This document shows positions 43,280 to 55,095 of a stretch of DNA of 64,000 nucleotides, piece by piece. The position numbers and the translations under genes are program-made. The stretch comes from Prunus persica. Its lineage: Eukaryota > Streptophyta > Magnoliopsida > Rosales > Rosaceae. The DNA lies in the NCBI RefSeq assembly GCF_000346465.2, contig NC_034012.1:19582377-19646376 (forward strand). Direction: 5' to 3'. Numbering within the stretch: position 1 is the first letter of the stretch; each line of letters opens with the position of its first letter. Below the pieces are notes generated by a model. It saw only the letters and a list, made by a program, of their open reading frames with translations, had not been told where the DNA came from and searched no databases.

Positions 43280-45990
43280 GCCAAGGCATTCGAAATAGCT
43301 CTCCTCAAGAAATTCTTAATCTTTGGAACCACCTTCAAACTCCAAATTCCAGACCAGATCCTATTGTCCACCAAATGGGATGAACCAACATAGTTAGACA
43401 CGACAGACTCTTCTCTGTTTCTCAGCCAATGGTATCCACTCCGAACGGAGTATACATCATTTTTCTCCCAAGGCCAAATGAGATGGTCCTCATCGTGACA
43501 AGATCGACGAGGGATGGCCAGGATTTGCTGCACCACCGAATGATTAATGGAATGGATAATCATGTCAAGCTTCCAATGCATCCTATCACAATCAATGAGG
43601 GAGTTAACCCAGGTGGGGGAAGGGCCAATAAGAATGGGGTTCGGAGTCAGGATAGATGAGTGGAGAAGAGGGAGCCAGTTATCCTGCCAAATCCGAATCT
43701 TGCGCCCATCCCCAACTTGCCACAGGGAACCACTATCAATTTGCCTCTTTTCTTCCAGCAAGCTAGTCCAAACCCAAGATGGGCGATTGCCTCTATTAGC
43801 CTTCAAGAAATCACCATTTGGGAAGTATCATGCTTTCAGCACTTTGACCCAGAAAGCGTCAAGATTGCAAATCAATCTCCAGCATTGTTTAGCCAGCAAA
43901 GAGAGATTGAAAATCTCCAATTCACGGAAGCCCATACCTCCCTCCTTGTTTTGATTTACACAAGTGCTTCCACAAAGAGAAGTGGTAAATGAATGAGCCA
44001 CCCCTACTCAAATTAATTCCCTGCAAAGTACCTTGATTAGCAGCATTAGTAATATTTCTTGAAAGGGCATCACTGACAAGCAGGAACAGATAAGGGGAGA
44101 TAGGATCTCCCTGGCGCAACCTCCTTGAGGGGTTAAAATAGCTGCCATGATTACCATTCAAAATAATTGAAAAAGATACAGATGATACACACTTCATAAC
44201 TAGGTCAATCCATCTAGAATCAAAACCCATTCTCTAAAAAATCCCACTCCACTATGTCGTTGGCCTTGTTCATATCAAGCTTAAGCCCTAACTCGCAGCT
44301 CCTCCCTTTTCTTTTGAGCTTCAGGTAATGAAAAGCCTCATGGGCCACAATAAGATTATCTTGTATTTGCTGGTTTGGGACAAAGGCATTTTGAAAGTCG
44401 GAAATGATCACCGGTAAAAGCACCTTGAGTCGGTTGGCAAGGATTTTAGAAATGATTTTGTAGGAGTTATTACACAAGCTGATAGGCCGGAACAGAGTAG
44501 TTTTTTTGGGGACAAGGACATTTAGGAATGAAGGCAATCAGGGTTTGGTTCAACTCAGAAAGATCAGCCCTATGATCATAGAATTCTCCTGCCGTGCCAC
44601 AGACAACATCATTCACGATCTCCTAGTATTTGTGATAGAAAAGCCCAGGAAATCCATCAGGATCCGGTGCTTTAAGGTCACCCAATCGAAAAATCGCCTC
44701 CTTAAGGTTTGCACAGCTCAAAGTTCATCTCTTCAGTAACAACATGATTCACATGATCAAGCGAATTCCCCCAACTTATAGAACAACCAGAGGAGGTGAA
44801 AAGCTCCTCATAATAGATTTCAAACAAATTTCTAATTTCATTTTCTCTTTCTACAATCACGCCATTATCATCTTCCAACCTTAAAACTCTATTTTTTCTT
44901 CTTCGTTGAGTGGTAGATAGATGAAAGAACCTGGAATCAGCATCACCTCCTTTTAGCCAATTGATATGGGGCCTCTGTTTCCAATAGGCTTCTTCATTAT
45001 TCCATGCTTCAGAAAGATGGTCACATATGGTTTTCTCCGCCTCCAAACAAGGAGGAGATTGGTTCTGAGCTGTCTCAAGCACCTGCATAAGCTGGTGTAT
45101 AAGTTTGTGATTATTCGGGAAGCGAATAGTACTCCACTTTTTGAGATCCCTTTTGCAGTTTCTTAAACAGGAGTTCCATCTTGAGATACCAGACACGCCA
45201 CTCCTCATATTCCAAGCCAAGTTCACGACGTCGTGGCATTCCGAGTTCTCAGTCCAAAAAGATTCAAACCTGAAACGAGGTTTGACATTCTTCACCGTAG
45301 GGGAGAAATTTAGAATAATGGGACAACGGTCTGATCCCATTCTTGGGCAGTGGGAGACCATGGTGTTGGGCCATGATTCCAGCCAAGTAGCGTTCACCAG
45401 ACCCCGGTGCAATCTTTCTTGGATAACCACTTCACCATTATCCTTCTTAGCCCACGTAAACTGAGCCCCAGAGAAGCCCACATCCATTAAACTGTTATTT
45501 TCCATGAAATCCCGGAGATATCTGACCCGTGTAGGGCACCAGGTAGCACCTCCCCATTTTTCTTGAGGCCAAACAAGCTCATTAAAATCACCAATACAAC
45601 ACCATGGTTGAGAAACATCGTGGCACAGATTCCTCACCGACTCCCAAAATATTGGTTTTTCATTGCAATAAGGTGGACTGTAGAAATAAGACATGCGTAC
45701 GCTGATACCCACAGCATCATCAGTTACAAGCAGCTCGATTAAATTTTTGGCTGTAAACAAGATCTCCACAGAACATTCAATCCTCCACCACAGACAAAGA
45801 CCTCCTGCCAGACCGCATGGATTGAGACTAAAATTCCGTCATGGAAACCAAGCTTTTTTCGCAGTTGATTCATTATATGGTGTTTTTGTTTGGTTTCCAT
45901 TAAAAACACCATATAAGGTTTGTGGGAATGAATCATTTCCCATAACGTTTGGACTGTCAAGGCAGACCCCAACCCCTGACAGTTCAAATC
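43280..45990 (-). pseudogene. LINE ORF2: endonuclease, reverse transcriptase with internal deletion, zf-RVT
   Basis: Read from the right on the minus strand. Endonuclease: NCQGLGSALTVQTLWEM (45987-45739), then after a frameshift CCIGDFNELVWPQEKWGG and MGSDRCPIIL, where Arg replaces the usual catalytic His of SDH (45769-44702). RT: FRPISLCNNSYKIISKILANRL, AFVPNQQIQDN (44537-44220), then LRQGDPISPYLFLLVSDAL (44230-43922). Directly after LSRGGSFIYHFSL the frame shifts to a phrase of the type NKEGGMGFRELE, so the stretch with the FADD catalytic motif is missing. zf-RVT: WVWTSLLEEK to VGDGRKIRIWQDNWLP (43806-43267), continued at 38084. Many stops. Non-functional. Confidence 0.88.
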
Positions 45991-46019
45991 AAGTGTATCA
46001 TATTGGACGTGTGGCTAGC

Positions 46020-46719
46020 CACCACAGCCCATGAGGGAATCGCTCTCCTAATTATTAGTATTCTTTAGTCTTTCTTCAATAACCTCCCTTCAGAAGCCTC
46101 CACTCTAACGTCACTTAACTCACCCTCCAAAGTAGGACCATCATTTAGGTCAAAAGGAGAGGGGCCAGATTTTGCAGACTTTTTCCAGCAGGTTTCCCCG
46201 ATTGGGCCTTCCGTGATTCAACTTACCCATAATGGTGTCATGCCTCATTGGGCCTCCCACCTTAGGCCCAAACACCTCAGCTTTGGACTTTCTAGTTGAC
46301 CTCGGTTCAGCTTCAACCCTTTGGTGCTTGCCTCTATGACGTTCATTGATAGGACTATCCAACAAAGTCGAGGGCACAGAGTTAATCATGCTGGGGGTAG
46401 CGTGCAAATTTGGGACTACAGACAAAAAATCATTATCTGCCGTAACTCTCAGAGCCAGCTGGCAACGGTTGAGAGTTAGTGTCAGTTTGGAAAAAAGTGA
46501 CAAGTTTGTGATCGAATGAGTTTCCAACCAGTTGCCTCCTACCTCCATTTCTCGACCTATCAAATCATGATGGAGCGCCAAAGCACGTGGGGGGTCGTCC
46601 CAGAAGAAAGCCAACCGATGATTAGGTATAATCCCCAAAGCAAAGTTACGGACCAGAGGATTCGATGAATCAGCCCCATGCCCTATCGTTTTCAAGGCTT
46701 CCATCAATTTTGGTAACAA
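46020..46719 (-). pseudogene. LINE ORF1-like N-terminal region, truncated
   Basis: A minus-strand frame (46719-46150) ahead of the endonuclease. It has no start-side domain but ends in a basic segment (RSTRKSKAEVFG), as ORF1 nucleic-acid-binding proteins of plant LINEs often do. The 5' end of the LINE lies at about 46700, where the sequence switches to a copy of 13341 onward, so it is 5'-truncated. I rest on position more than on motifs. Confidence 0.45.
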
Positions 46720-49481
46720 TTAAAAAAAGAATAATAAAATTTTAAATAAAATTCTGCTAGCTAATGTGCCCACAAAATCTTTGGATTTAGGGGTGAAAGT
46801 TGGAATGAAAATTCCGATTCCGACCGATTTCAATTCGAAAATTTCCAATTTTGGCGAGTCCGCCAAATCAATTCCAACATCTGAAAGTTCTGAAATCCAA
46901 AAATTCCGAGAAAAAAAAAAGGGATTGGAATTGGAATGTATTTCAAGATTCCGAAAATTCCGAATTTTGAAATATATTGAGGATTCAAAAGCTGAAACTA
47001 CACATAATGCCTAATTTCATGTTGAATTTGATATAACTTTGTGGGGGTCTTTTTATTCCAGCAGCCTGACGAATGGGTTTGGGCTGTCGAAAAAAGAAAC
47101 AGGTGAAATTACCCTCTGTGCCTGAGTTCAAAAATCAGGCCCAAAGAATGCTTCGAAAGGGTAGTGAAGCCTTAAGAAGCACCCTGGTTACCTTCACCAA
47201 CAAAAACAACAACTGCTTACAGATAATTTCTCCGCTTGGCATGAGTGGCTTGTGGCATGGGAGCAAAGCAATCATGAGTTTAACATAAACAGAGAGAGCT
47301 GTGAGTTCTTATGAAAGACAGGGGTTCTAAGGAAAGGAGGAATGGATTCTAAGAGGGTTTGTTGAAGAGGGAGACAGATGGGGGTATAATGGGTGTGTTG
47401 AGTAGTTTCCGGCAGCTTGACGAAAAAACTGTCAAGCTCTGGAATGTTTTAACATAAGAGAAAAATGGAGGAGATGGAGGAGTAGGGCTCGAAATTGCAG
47501 AGGTTTCAGGGAGGAGAGATGTAGCTTGCTCTATGAATGTGTGTGTTGGTTGTTGGGTAGGAGGTGCCTCATTTATAGCCATTGGAAGCTCCTCCTTTCC
47601 AAGAAACCCTAATGGTTTCTATCCAATTTGGCCAAGTATTTCCCTTCCTTTTTCTTCTCTTCCATTGACTCATCCTATTTGGTGAAATTCCCTCTGCCCA
47701 ATTGCACAAAAGCAAGATTTGGGGAGCTCTAGGCTTTTCCCGCAGCTATTCCAGTGGGGAACTCCCATTTGCAGCCATCTTTCTTCCATCTTTTCTCTCC
47801 TGTTCCATGGCTAGATCTGATGGGGGAAAGAAGTGGGTATGTACACTGGTTTGAAGGGTGCCTTGGCTCCTAGCAACCTACGCGCGCTAATATCCCCTGG
47901 TTCTTTGCGTGTTCCACCTTGGTGTTCGTTCTTAGCCCATGTGTTGAAGCCTCTGACATAACAATTTGGCTTTCATTGTGGTTCATGTTTCAAGTTAAGT
48001 GCTGGAGACTATGTATATTTTCTTGGCTGCTTGGGCTTTTCCTAAAGTGATTGGTTAGTCTACCAAGGGAATGGGCTTAAATGATGGGCTATTTTATTTA
48101 TGGTGATGGGCTAATTTTTCCCAAAGTATTGGGCTCTTTTCTCTGGAGTATTGAGCTTTTTTCTCTCTTTTATGCTTACCCACATATTTGGGCTCAAGAA
48201 ATGGGCTTAAGTTTTGGGGCTCCCAAGCAGCCCAAAACTTCCATTTCTCGGCTCATCAATAGGCCTCATGAAAGCTCGTTACCATCCATACCACAACCCA
48301 CTCAGCAAGGCCCGAGATTTTTGCGTGGCTTGGGCCCACTTAAGCTTGTAGTGTGGCTAGGTGTAATAATAATGATTTTTCGCTTGGCATTGCATGTCGC
48401 TTGGCGTGCTTGAATTTTGTCACTTTGAAGAGGGAAATGACGCTTGACGGGATAATTAGCTTGGGCTCGTAAAACCAATGCTTATTTCAACTCTTAGCAT
48501 GACAAATTGCATATTTATTTGGCATGGCACGTGGATCATGACTCGTGCGAGCGTGAATGACGAACTTTCATGTACTCCAAATCGGGTCTTTTCTTAATAA
48601 GGCATTGCATTGGGCCGAGAATTTTTTTGGGCCCAACCCTGGATTTTTGGGCCTCAACAAACTTAATAACCAAATAGATATAGACAAGCTATTTCATAAA
48701 TGATAACAACATATAAGTGATAGTACATAATAGTTTTTCGAGCTTTTCCGTATGATTTTTCAATTTTGAGAAAATTTTAACCTTTCAGATTGTCAGACAT
48801 GTTTAAAATTGTCAACGATTTTTCAAAAATTTCCAAAAAAAATTTCAAAATATGTACCAAAATATTCCTAAAATTTAGAGTTTTCTGAATTAGAATGGAT
48901 GTTGAAATTTCAAAATTTTTGGGAATGGAATTGGAAAAGAATTCATTCCGAAATTTTTTTGGAATTAAATTGGAATCCCTTAATTCCGATTCGATTAGCC
49001 CAAAAATCAGCCCTAATTGGATTAATAAGGATCCAGACTTTAGAAATGTACCACCTCTTCTATGTTAGTTAAATCTAGCTAAAGAAAAATATTTAAAAAG
49101 ATTTGGTGCCTAAAATTGTTGATGTTAAATTATAGATTGGGAATTTGGAGTAAATCACATTATACTAAAATGTAATTGACATACACACACATATATATAT
49201 ATCACTAAGCAACAAACATAATTCAATACCCCACTCTACTCAAAACTATGGGGTTTTTTTTTTTAAAACGAACTATACCTAAAACGCAATCTTACCCCAT
49301 GTACACAATTTTACTTTTCTACTACTAGTACCTTAAACATAAATTAATATATAAGGAACTTTGTTTAACATGTATACTATTCTACTACTAATACGACAAA
49401 CTGCACTGCAACGATCATATAAATAAACGCATGACAATCGTGAATGTACACACGTGTGTTGTTTTGTCTCTAAAAGTTTAA
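46697..49481. repeat. duplication unit 3, upstream flank with the solo LTR inside
   Basis: Matches 13341-14491 of unit 1 but is interrupted at 47040-48659 by the solo LTR. Includes the GGAATTGGAAT-rich part (46800-46980 and 48880-48990), the AAAATTGTTGATG start at 49115, and an (AC)n-(AT)n run near 49182-49200. Non-coding. The alignment with 36200-36230 (unit 2) gives the empty site used to define the LTR borders. Confidence 0.85.
47040..48659 (-). mobile_element. solo LTR copy E, TGTTGAGGCCC family, with 5-bp target duplication
   Basis: A complete LTR of 1620 bp on the minus strand (plus-strand ends TGTGGGGGTC and GGCCTCAACA), flanked by AACTT on both sides (47035-47039 and 48660-48664). 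The empty site in unit 2 near 36205-36225 (ATATGACTTAATAACC) supports the borders. No internal region, so it is a solo LTR formed by recombination between two LTRs. The TATA-like box (reverse of CATTTATAGCCA) lies near 47570. Confidence 0.92.
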
Positions 49482-49906
49482 TTGAAATCCAAGTTCATTA
49501 TGATGAATATGTTTTACGCAAAACCATTAATTATTTTGAGTCTTTTATCTTTCTCTCTTTTTCTTCAAGAGACATTTGAAGTTTATGACCCGTCTGTTTT
49601 AGGGTATAATTGTTTCAATCATATAGAATTTCTTGCCAATGGGTACTTTGAGGATTACTTGAATATGTCACTGACACGAACCTTATCTGAAGAAATTCCA
49701 AATTCAGGATATTAAGGTGAAGTTATAGGTGGCGCATTTGAATCTGTGAAAGAAAACAATACTTCTATATATGGGCTAGCACAATGTTAGAATTATATTG
49801 GAAACGATGAGCGTTACTCACCATATGATGTAGCATGCAAAAATTGTCTGGGTAGGGCAAGCCCACAACTTCGAAAGCTTTGCAGGCTGAGTTCTTTGGT
49901 AGAATT

Positions 49907-50159
49907 TGTTAAAATTTATCTAGTTACAGCAGTTGTGTTTAATTAAATTAATTGATTATCCTATTCTGTGGGAAGTCATGTTGCACGTTGTTATGTTTGC
50001 CAAGTGTCAGTAATGGCTTAAGTTAGTAGGAGTCATGTCCTTGAATTTAGCATAGTCTAGTGATGTAACGTTCTATTTAAGTTCAACTTTATCAATATAC
50101 AAATTACGCTTTCCAACACCTCTTCTCATTTGTGTTTGGATTTTGAGTTTAACTCTACA
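49907..50159 (+). repeat. 5' LTR of the plus-strand copia element
   Basis: 253 bp, bordered by TG...CA. It lacks an internal stretch of about 41 bp found in the other LTR, seen as CCAAGTGTCAG against CCAAGTCTTTAGG...AGTGTCAG, consistent with a deletion between short AGT repeats. Confidence 0.92.
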
Positions 50160-50247
50160 TCTGGTATCAGAGCTCCCTAGTGGGGCCTGACGTAAAAGTT
50201 CCCACAAAAGCAGTATGCTATTATTGCACTTACGGTAGTAAGTTTCT

Positions 50248-53200
50248 ATGGCGTCTGACAAGGTTACAAATAACTATGCGCAGCCAGCCATACCACGCTT
50301 TGATGGTCATTATGATCATTGGAGCATGTTGATGGAGAATTTCCTAAGGTCTAAAGAATACTGGACTCTCGTGGAAACCGGTATAGTAGAGCCAGAAAGT
50401 GGAGTGGTGTTGACGGAGCTAAAACAAAAGAAATTGGATGAATCCAAGCTGAAAGATTTGAAGGTGAAAAATTACTTATTCCAAGCTATTGATCTTTCCA
50501 TTTTGGAGACCATTCTCCAAAAAGATACTTCCAAGAAAATTTGGGAATCCATGAAAAAGAAGTACCAGAGCTCAACAAAGATGAAGCGTTCAACGCTATA
50601 AGCACTGAGGAAAGATTTTGAGACTCTTCAGATGAAATAAGGAGAGTCCGTTAATGACTATTTTTCAAAAGCAATGGCAATTGCAAACAAGATGAGTATC
50701 CATGGCGAGATGATGGAAGATGTGACCATCCTAGAAAAGGTCCTGCGATCTATGACTACAAAGGTTGATTACGTTGTGTGCTCCATTGAGGAGTCAAATG
50801 ATGTTGAGCAGCTTTCAATTGATGAGCTACAGAGTTCCTTGCTTGTCCATGAGCAGACGATCAATTGGAGTACATTTGTGGAACATGCGTTGAAAGTTTC
50901 AACAAATAGTGATTCTCCGGCAGCAAGAGGTCGTGGTGGTCATGGTCAAGGACGTGGTAGAGGCAGCAGCCATGGAAGAGGTCGAGGTAGCAGAGATGGG
51001 AAAAAATCCAATGATGATTCTGGCAACAAAGACACTCATGATTCTGGCAATAGCAGTAGGGGCTATTATAATTCTGGAGGAAACAACAGTAGAGGCTGAA
51101 GGCAGTCATACAATCATGATTCGAATGTTGACAAATCAAATGTCGAGTGTTTCAGGTGTGGCAATTATGGTCATTACCGGTCTGAATGTTACACAAATAT
51201 GAATAAAACAAAGGTTGCAGGGCGAATTTTGCAAAGAAAGAGAAAGAAGATGACTGGGTTATTCTAATAGTGTGTCAAACCATGGAAAAACCATAAAAGA
51301 ATGTGTGGTACTTGGATACAGGTTGCAGTAATCACATGTGTGGAGAAAAGTCAATTTTTTCCACCTTAGATGAAATTTTCACAATTACAGTGAGATTTAG
51401 AGATGACACCAAAGTTTCTGTTTTGGGAAAAGGAGATATCAAAATTCGGGCTAAAGATAACACAATTCATACTATCTTGAGTGTTTTCTTTGTTCCGAGT
51501 TTCAAGAGCAATTTGCTGAGCTTGGGACAACTACATGAAAAAGGATATGAGATCAAGATTACATGAGGAACTTGTTAGATTCATGACCAAAAGAGGGGCT
51601 TAATTGCTAAACCTTACATGACGACAAATCGAATGTTTCCATTACATATTCAGAGTGATGGTCCTACGTGTTTCTCTGCCCAGGTCAATCATCCAGTGCG
51701 GCTGTGGCATTTACGCTATGGTCATATGAATTTTAAAGGTTTGAAGACGCTACATGATAAGGAGATGGTGAATGGCCTTCCTCAGATAACTTGTCAAAGA
51801 CCTCTTGAGCTGGCCCATTCAGATATTTGTGGGCCAATAACTCCAGTTTCCAACACCAGAAAAAGGTACTTTATAAACTTCATTGATTATTACAGCAGAA
51901 AAACATGGGTTTATTTCTTACAGGAGAAATCAGAAGCCTTAAATGCATTCAAACACTTTAATGCGGCTGCTGAGAATGAGATAGAGAAAACGATCAAGGT
52001 ACTTCGAACAGATCATGGTGGAGAATACAATTCAAAAGCCTTTGAAAATTTCTGTGCTATTCATGGCGTTCGCCGACAGCTTATGGCAGCTTATACACCA
52101 TAGCAGAACGGTGTGGCGGAGAGGAAGAATAGTACCATTTTAAATATGGTACGCAGTATGCAGACAAAGGGTCTCATTCCAAAGAGTTTCTGACTGGAAG
52201 CTGTTCACTGAAGCATTCACATACTGAACAGAAGTCCAACTTTTGTTCTTCGGGATTTGACACCTGATAAGGCATGGAGCGGCCGTAAACAAGCAGTTGG
52301 TTACTTCAAAGTTTTTGGCTGCATTGCATATGCACGTAGTCCAGACGAGAAAAGGAAGAAGCTTAATGACAAAGGTGAAAAATGTGTCTTTCTTGGCATA
52401 AACGAAGTTTCCAAGGCATATAAGTTATTCAATCCTGTGTCCAAAAAGATTATTATTAGCCGAGATGTTGTATTTGATGAAGAGAAGACATAGAATTGAA
52501 GTGATGATGTTTCTTAGCAACAGCAGAACATTCCAATCAATTTTGATGACAACGTGGAACAGCAACAACCAGAACAGGAGTAGCCACAAGAGTGCATTCT
52601 GGCACCAACTCCGTCAGTTGTTCCAGCACCAACTTTTTCAATTGTTCCGCCAATTGGAGCACAAGCTGCAAGTTCATCTAGTGCACGACCCAACATTTGA
52701 GGAAGCGACCTGCATGGATGATAGATTCTGACTGGGTGTTTGATTCCCTTAGTGGAAGTGAAGGAAGTGATGATGATCCACTTCTTTACTTTGCTTTGTT
52801 TGCAGATTTTGATCCTGTGTCATTTTCTGATGCCATAAGAGAACCAAAGTGGCAGAAAGCCATGGAGGAAGAAATCAAATCTATTGAGAAGAACAACACT
52901 TGGGAGTTGACAGAGCTTCCACAAGGGCACATGAAGATTGGTGTCAAATGGGTCTTTAAGACAAAGCTAAATGAGAAGGGTGAGATTCATAAGCACAAAG
53001 CACGCTTGGTGGCAAATGGGGGTGAGATTCATAAGCACAAAGCACGCTTGGTGGCAAAAGGTTACAATCAAGAGTATGGTGTTGACTACACAGAAGTGTT
53101 TGCGCCAGTGGCAAGGCATGACACAATTTGACTGGTGATCAATAGTGGCACGGAACTCATGGCCTATCTTCCAGCTGGATGCGAAGTCTGAGTTTTTACA

Positions 53201-54395
53201 TGGTGAGTTGCAAGACCAAGTATATGTTGAGCAGCCATCAATTTATGTTCAGCCAGGGAAGGAAATACAAGTTTACAGGTTTAAAAAAGCTGTATATGGG
53301 CTGAAGCAAGCTCCCAGAGCCTAGTACAGCCTTATAGAGGCATATTTTGCAAGAGAAGGATTTCAAAAACGTCCATATGAGCATACACTCTTTACAAAAT
53401 CTGGAGAGGAAGGGCAGATACTCATCGTGTGCTTGCATGTGGACGATCTGATCTATACAGGTAATGATATGGCCATGTTTAATGATTTTAAGAAATCCAT
53501 GATGCATGAGTTTGATACGTCTGATTTTGGATTGATGCACTATTTTCTTGGTATAGAAGTAGTACAATCTAGTGCTAGAATATTTATTTCGCAGAATAAA
53601 TATGTTCAAGAGTTCTTAGACAGGTTTTAGATGGAGGACTGCAATTCAGTTTGTGCGCCAACTGAAATTGGTTTGAAACTAGTAAAGAATTCTGCGGAGA
53701 AGAAGGTTGATCAAACTCTCTATAACTAGATTGTAGGAAGTCTGATGTATCTGACAGCGACTAGGCCAGACATACAACACTCAATGAGTCTCATTAGTAG
53801 ATATATCGAGTGTCCGGAAGTGCCTCATTTGCCGACAGCAAAAAGAATTTTTCATTACCTGAAGGGCACAATCGATTTTGGAATTTTATACAAGAAATGA
53901 GCTAAATCATGTTTGTTTGGCTTCACTGATATTGAATATGCAGGAGACCCAAATGATAGGATAAACACCTCAGGTTATGCATTTATGATGGGAAAATGAG
54001 CCATTTCATAGTCATCCAAAAAACAACAGATTGTCACTCTGTCAACCACTGAAGCCGAGTTTATTGCAGCAACAGCCTGCGGCTGTCAAGCTATTTGGTT
54101 GAGGAGGAACCTGAAGAATTACATGGTTTGCAAGACGGTCCCACTTATGTCTATTGTGATAACAATTTAGCAATCAAGTTGTCCAAGAATCTAGTTTTAC
54201 ATGGTAGAAGCAAACACATTGATGTTCGCTAACATTTCTTGCGCGACCTCGCAAAGGATGGAACAATTGATCTAATCTACTGCAGAAGTGAAGATTAGGT
54301 AGCTGATATTCTAACCAAGCCTCTCAAATTACCGATGTTCTCGAAGCTAAGGAGATTGTTAGGAGTTTGCTCTGTGAAGGATATTGCTTGAAGAC
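50248..54395 (+). pseudogene. copia gag-pol polyprotein, heavily decayed
   Basis: Start MASDKVTNNYAQP at 50248. Gag breaks at a TAA (50599-50601), reopens at 50674, has a Gly/Arg/Ser-rich tail and a zinc knuckle CFRCGNYGHYRSEC in another frame (51145-51190). Protease: WYLDTGCSNHM (51303). Integrase: LWHLRYGHMN, then LPQITCQRPLELAHSD, where the stretch with the second zinc-binding Cys pair is missing; LRTDHGGEYNS follows. RT: WVFKTKLNEKGEIHKHKARL with a 42-bp in-frame duplication (52980-53021 repeated at 53022-53063), then CLHVDDLIYTGND (53427) with the catalytic Asp pair intact. RNase H: STTEAEFIAATACG (about 54040). More than ten stops in all. Non-functional. Confidence 0.93.
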
Positions 54396-54466
54396 ATAAG
54401 CTATAGTGCATGTTGAAGGTTTCTCTCTAAACTGATTGTTCAAGGATCATTTAGTTTAAGGGAGGG

Positions 54467-54760
54467 TGTTAAGATTTTATCTAGTTATAGCAGTTGTTTT
54501 TAATTAAATAAACTGATTATCCTATTATGTAGGAAGTCATGTTGCACGTTGTTATGTTTACCAAGTCTTTAGGAGTCTCCCAGTAGTGGAGCAGTTTGTT
54601 AGTAGTGTCAGTAATGGATTAAGTTAAAAGGAGTCATGTCCTTGAATTTAGCATAGTCTGGTGATGTAACATTCTATTTATGTTCAACTTTATCAATATA
54701 CAAATTACGCTTCCCAGCACCTCTTCTCACCTGTGTTTGGATTTTGAGATTAACTCTACA
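54467..54760 (+). repeat. 3' LTR of the plus-strand copia element
   Basis: 294 bp, TG...CA borders, preceded by the purine-rich AAGGGAGGG tract (about 54458-54466) and followed by TAATT, then GACATGAATAACGC of the Gnk2 copy. Confidence 0.93.
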
Positions 54761-55095
54761 TAATTGACATGAATAACGCACTTTATGGGATGAGTTCAAA
54801 AGTTGTTAATAATCCCAAGTTGATTTAGGATAAAGTTCATGCGTTGCTCACCCGCTTAAGTTTTAAAGCTATTAATGGACCATTGTACGCTAATGGCAAG
54901 ATAAAAATATCACCAAACGGGAAAAATGTTTTTGGTACTGTTGAATGTACTAAGGACCTTTCTGAAGTAAATTGTAAGGAGTGTCTTGATGTTGCAATAA
55001 CTGAACTTCAAGATCATAGTTATGGAATGAGAGGTGGACATGTTTTTTACGGTAGTTGTTACATAAGATTTGAATTTCATCGATTTTACTATTAA

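Larger units (their letters stand above)
37022..46700 (-). mobile_element. minus-strand LINE (plant L1-type), split by a copia insertion
   Basis: A non-LTR retrotransposon on the minus strand in two segments, 37022-38084 and 43280-46700, interrupted by the copia element. The 3' end is at the left, where a T-rich run (37025-37045) would be the A-tail. It encodes an ORF1-like N-terminal part, AP-endonuclease, reverse transcriptase fragments, zf-RVT and an RNase H-like end. The sequence left of 37022 resembles 17512-17605, and that right of 46697 resembles 13341, so the LINE sits between parts of the duplicated unit. It is full of stops and has a large RT deletion, so it is dead. Confidence 0.88.
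49907..54760 (+). mobile_element. Ty1/copia retrotransposon, full-length, inserted into Gnk2 copy 3
   Basis: LTRs at 49907-50159 (253 bp) and 54467-54760 (294 bp) both begin TGTTAA and end CTCTACA. The left one lacks about 41 bp present in the right one (near 54564-54606). The primer-binding site TGGTATCAGAGC (50162-50173) follows the left LTR after two bases, and a purine tract (AAGGGAGGG) precedes the right LTR. The flanks GAATT (49902-49906) and TAATT (54761-54765) are a target duplication with one change, and copy 1 at 14913-14925 is the empty site. Older than the other copia element, judging by LTR divergence and many more stops. Confidence 0.95.
49482..55095 (+). pseudogene. Gnk2-domain (DUF26) protein pseudogene, copy 3, split by a copia element
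   Basis: Two parts, 49482-49906 and 54766-55095, rejoin at the target duplication. The first holds the signal-like segment, GYNCF and, after a TAA at 49713-49715, a better-preserved domain 1 end than the other copies: GNDERYSPYDVACKNCLG with the Cys pair that copies 1 and 2 lost by frameshift, then RKLCRLSSLVEF. A TAG replaces the residue after AQC. The second part carries domain 2 with the full C-x8-C-x2-C (CTKDLSEVNCKEC) and GGHVFYGSCY. So the ancestral gene had two complete Gnk2 domains. Confidence 0.88.

Noticed and set aside
50861..51139. Minus-strand ORF rich in Cys and His
   Set aside because: Antisense of the Gly/Arg-rich gag tail; His and Cys come from GGT/GGC repeats read backwards.
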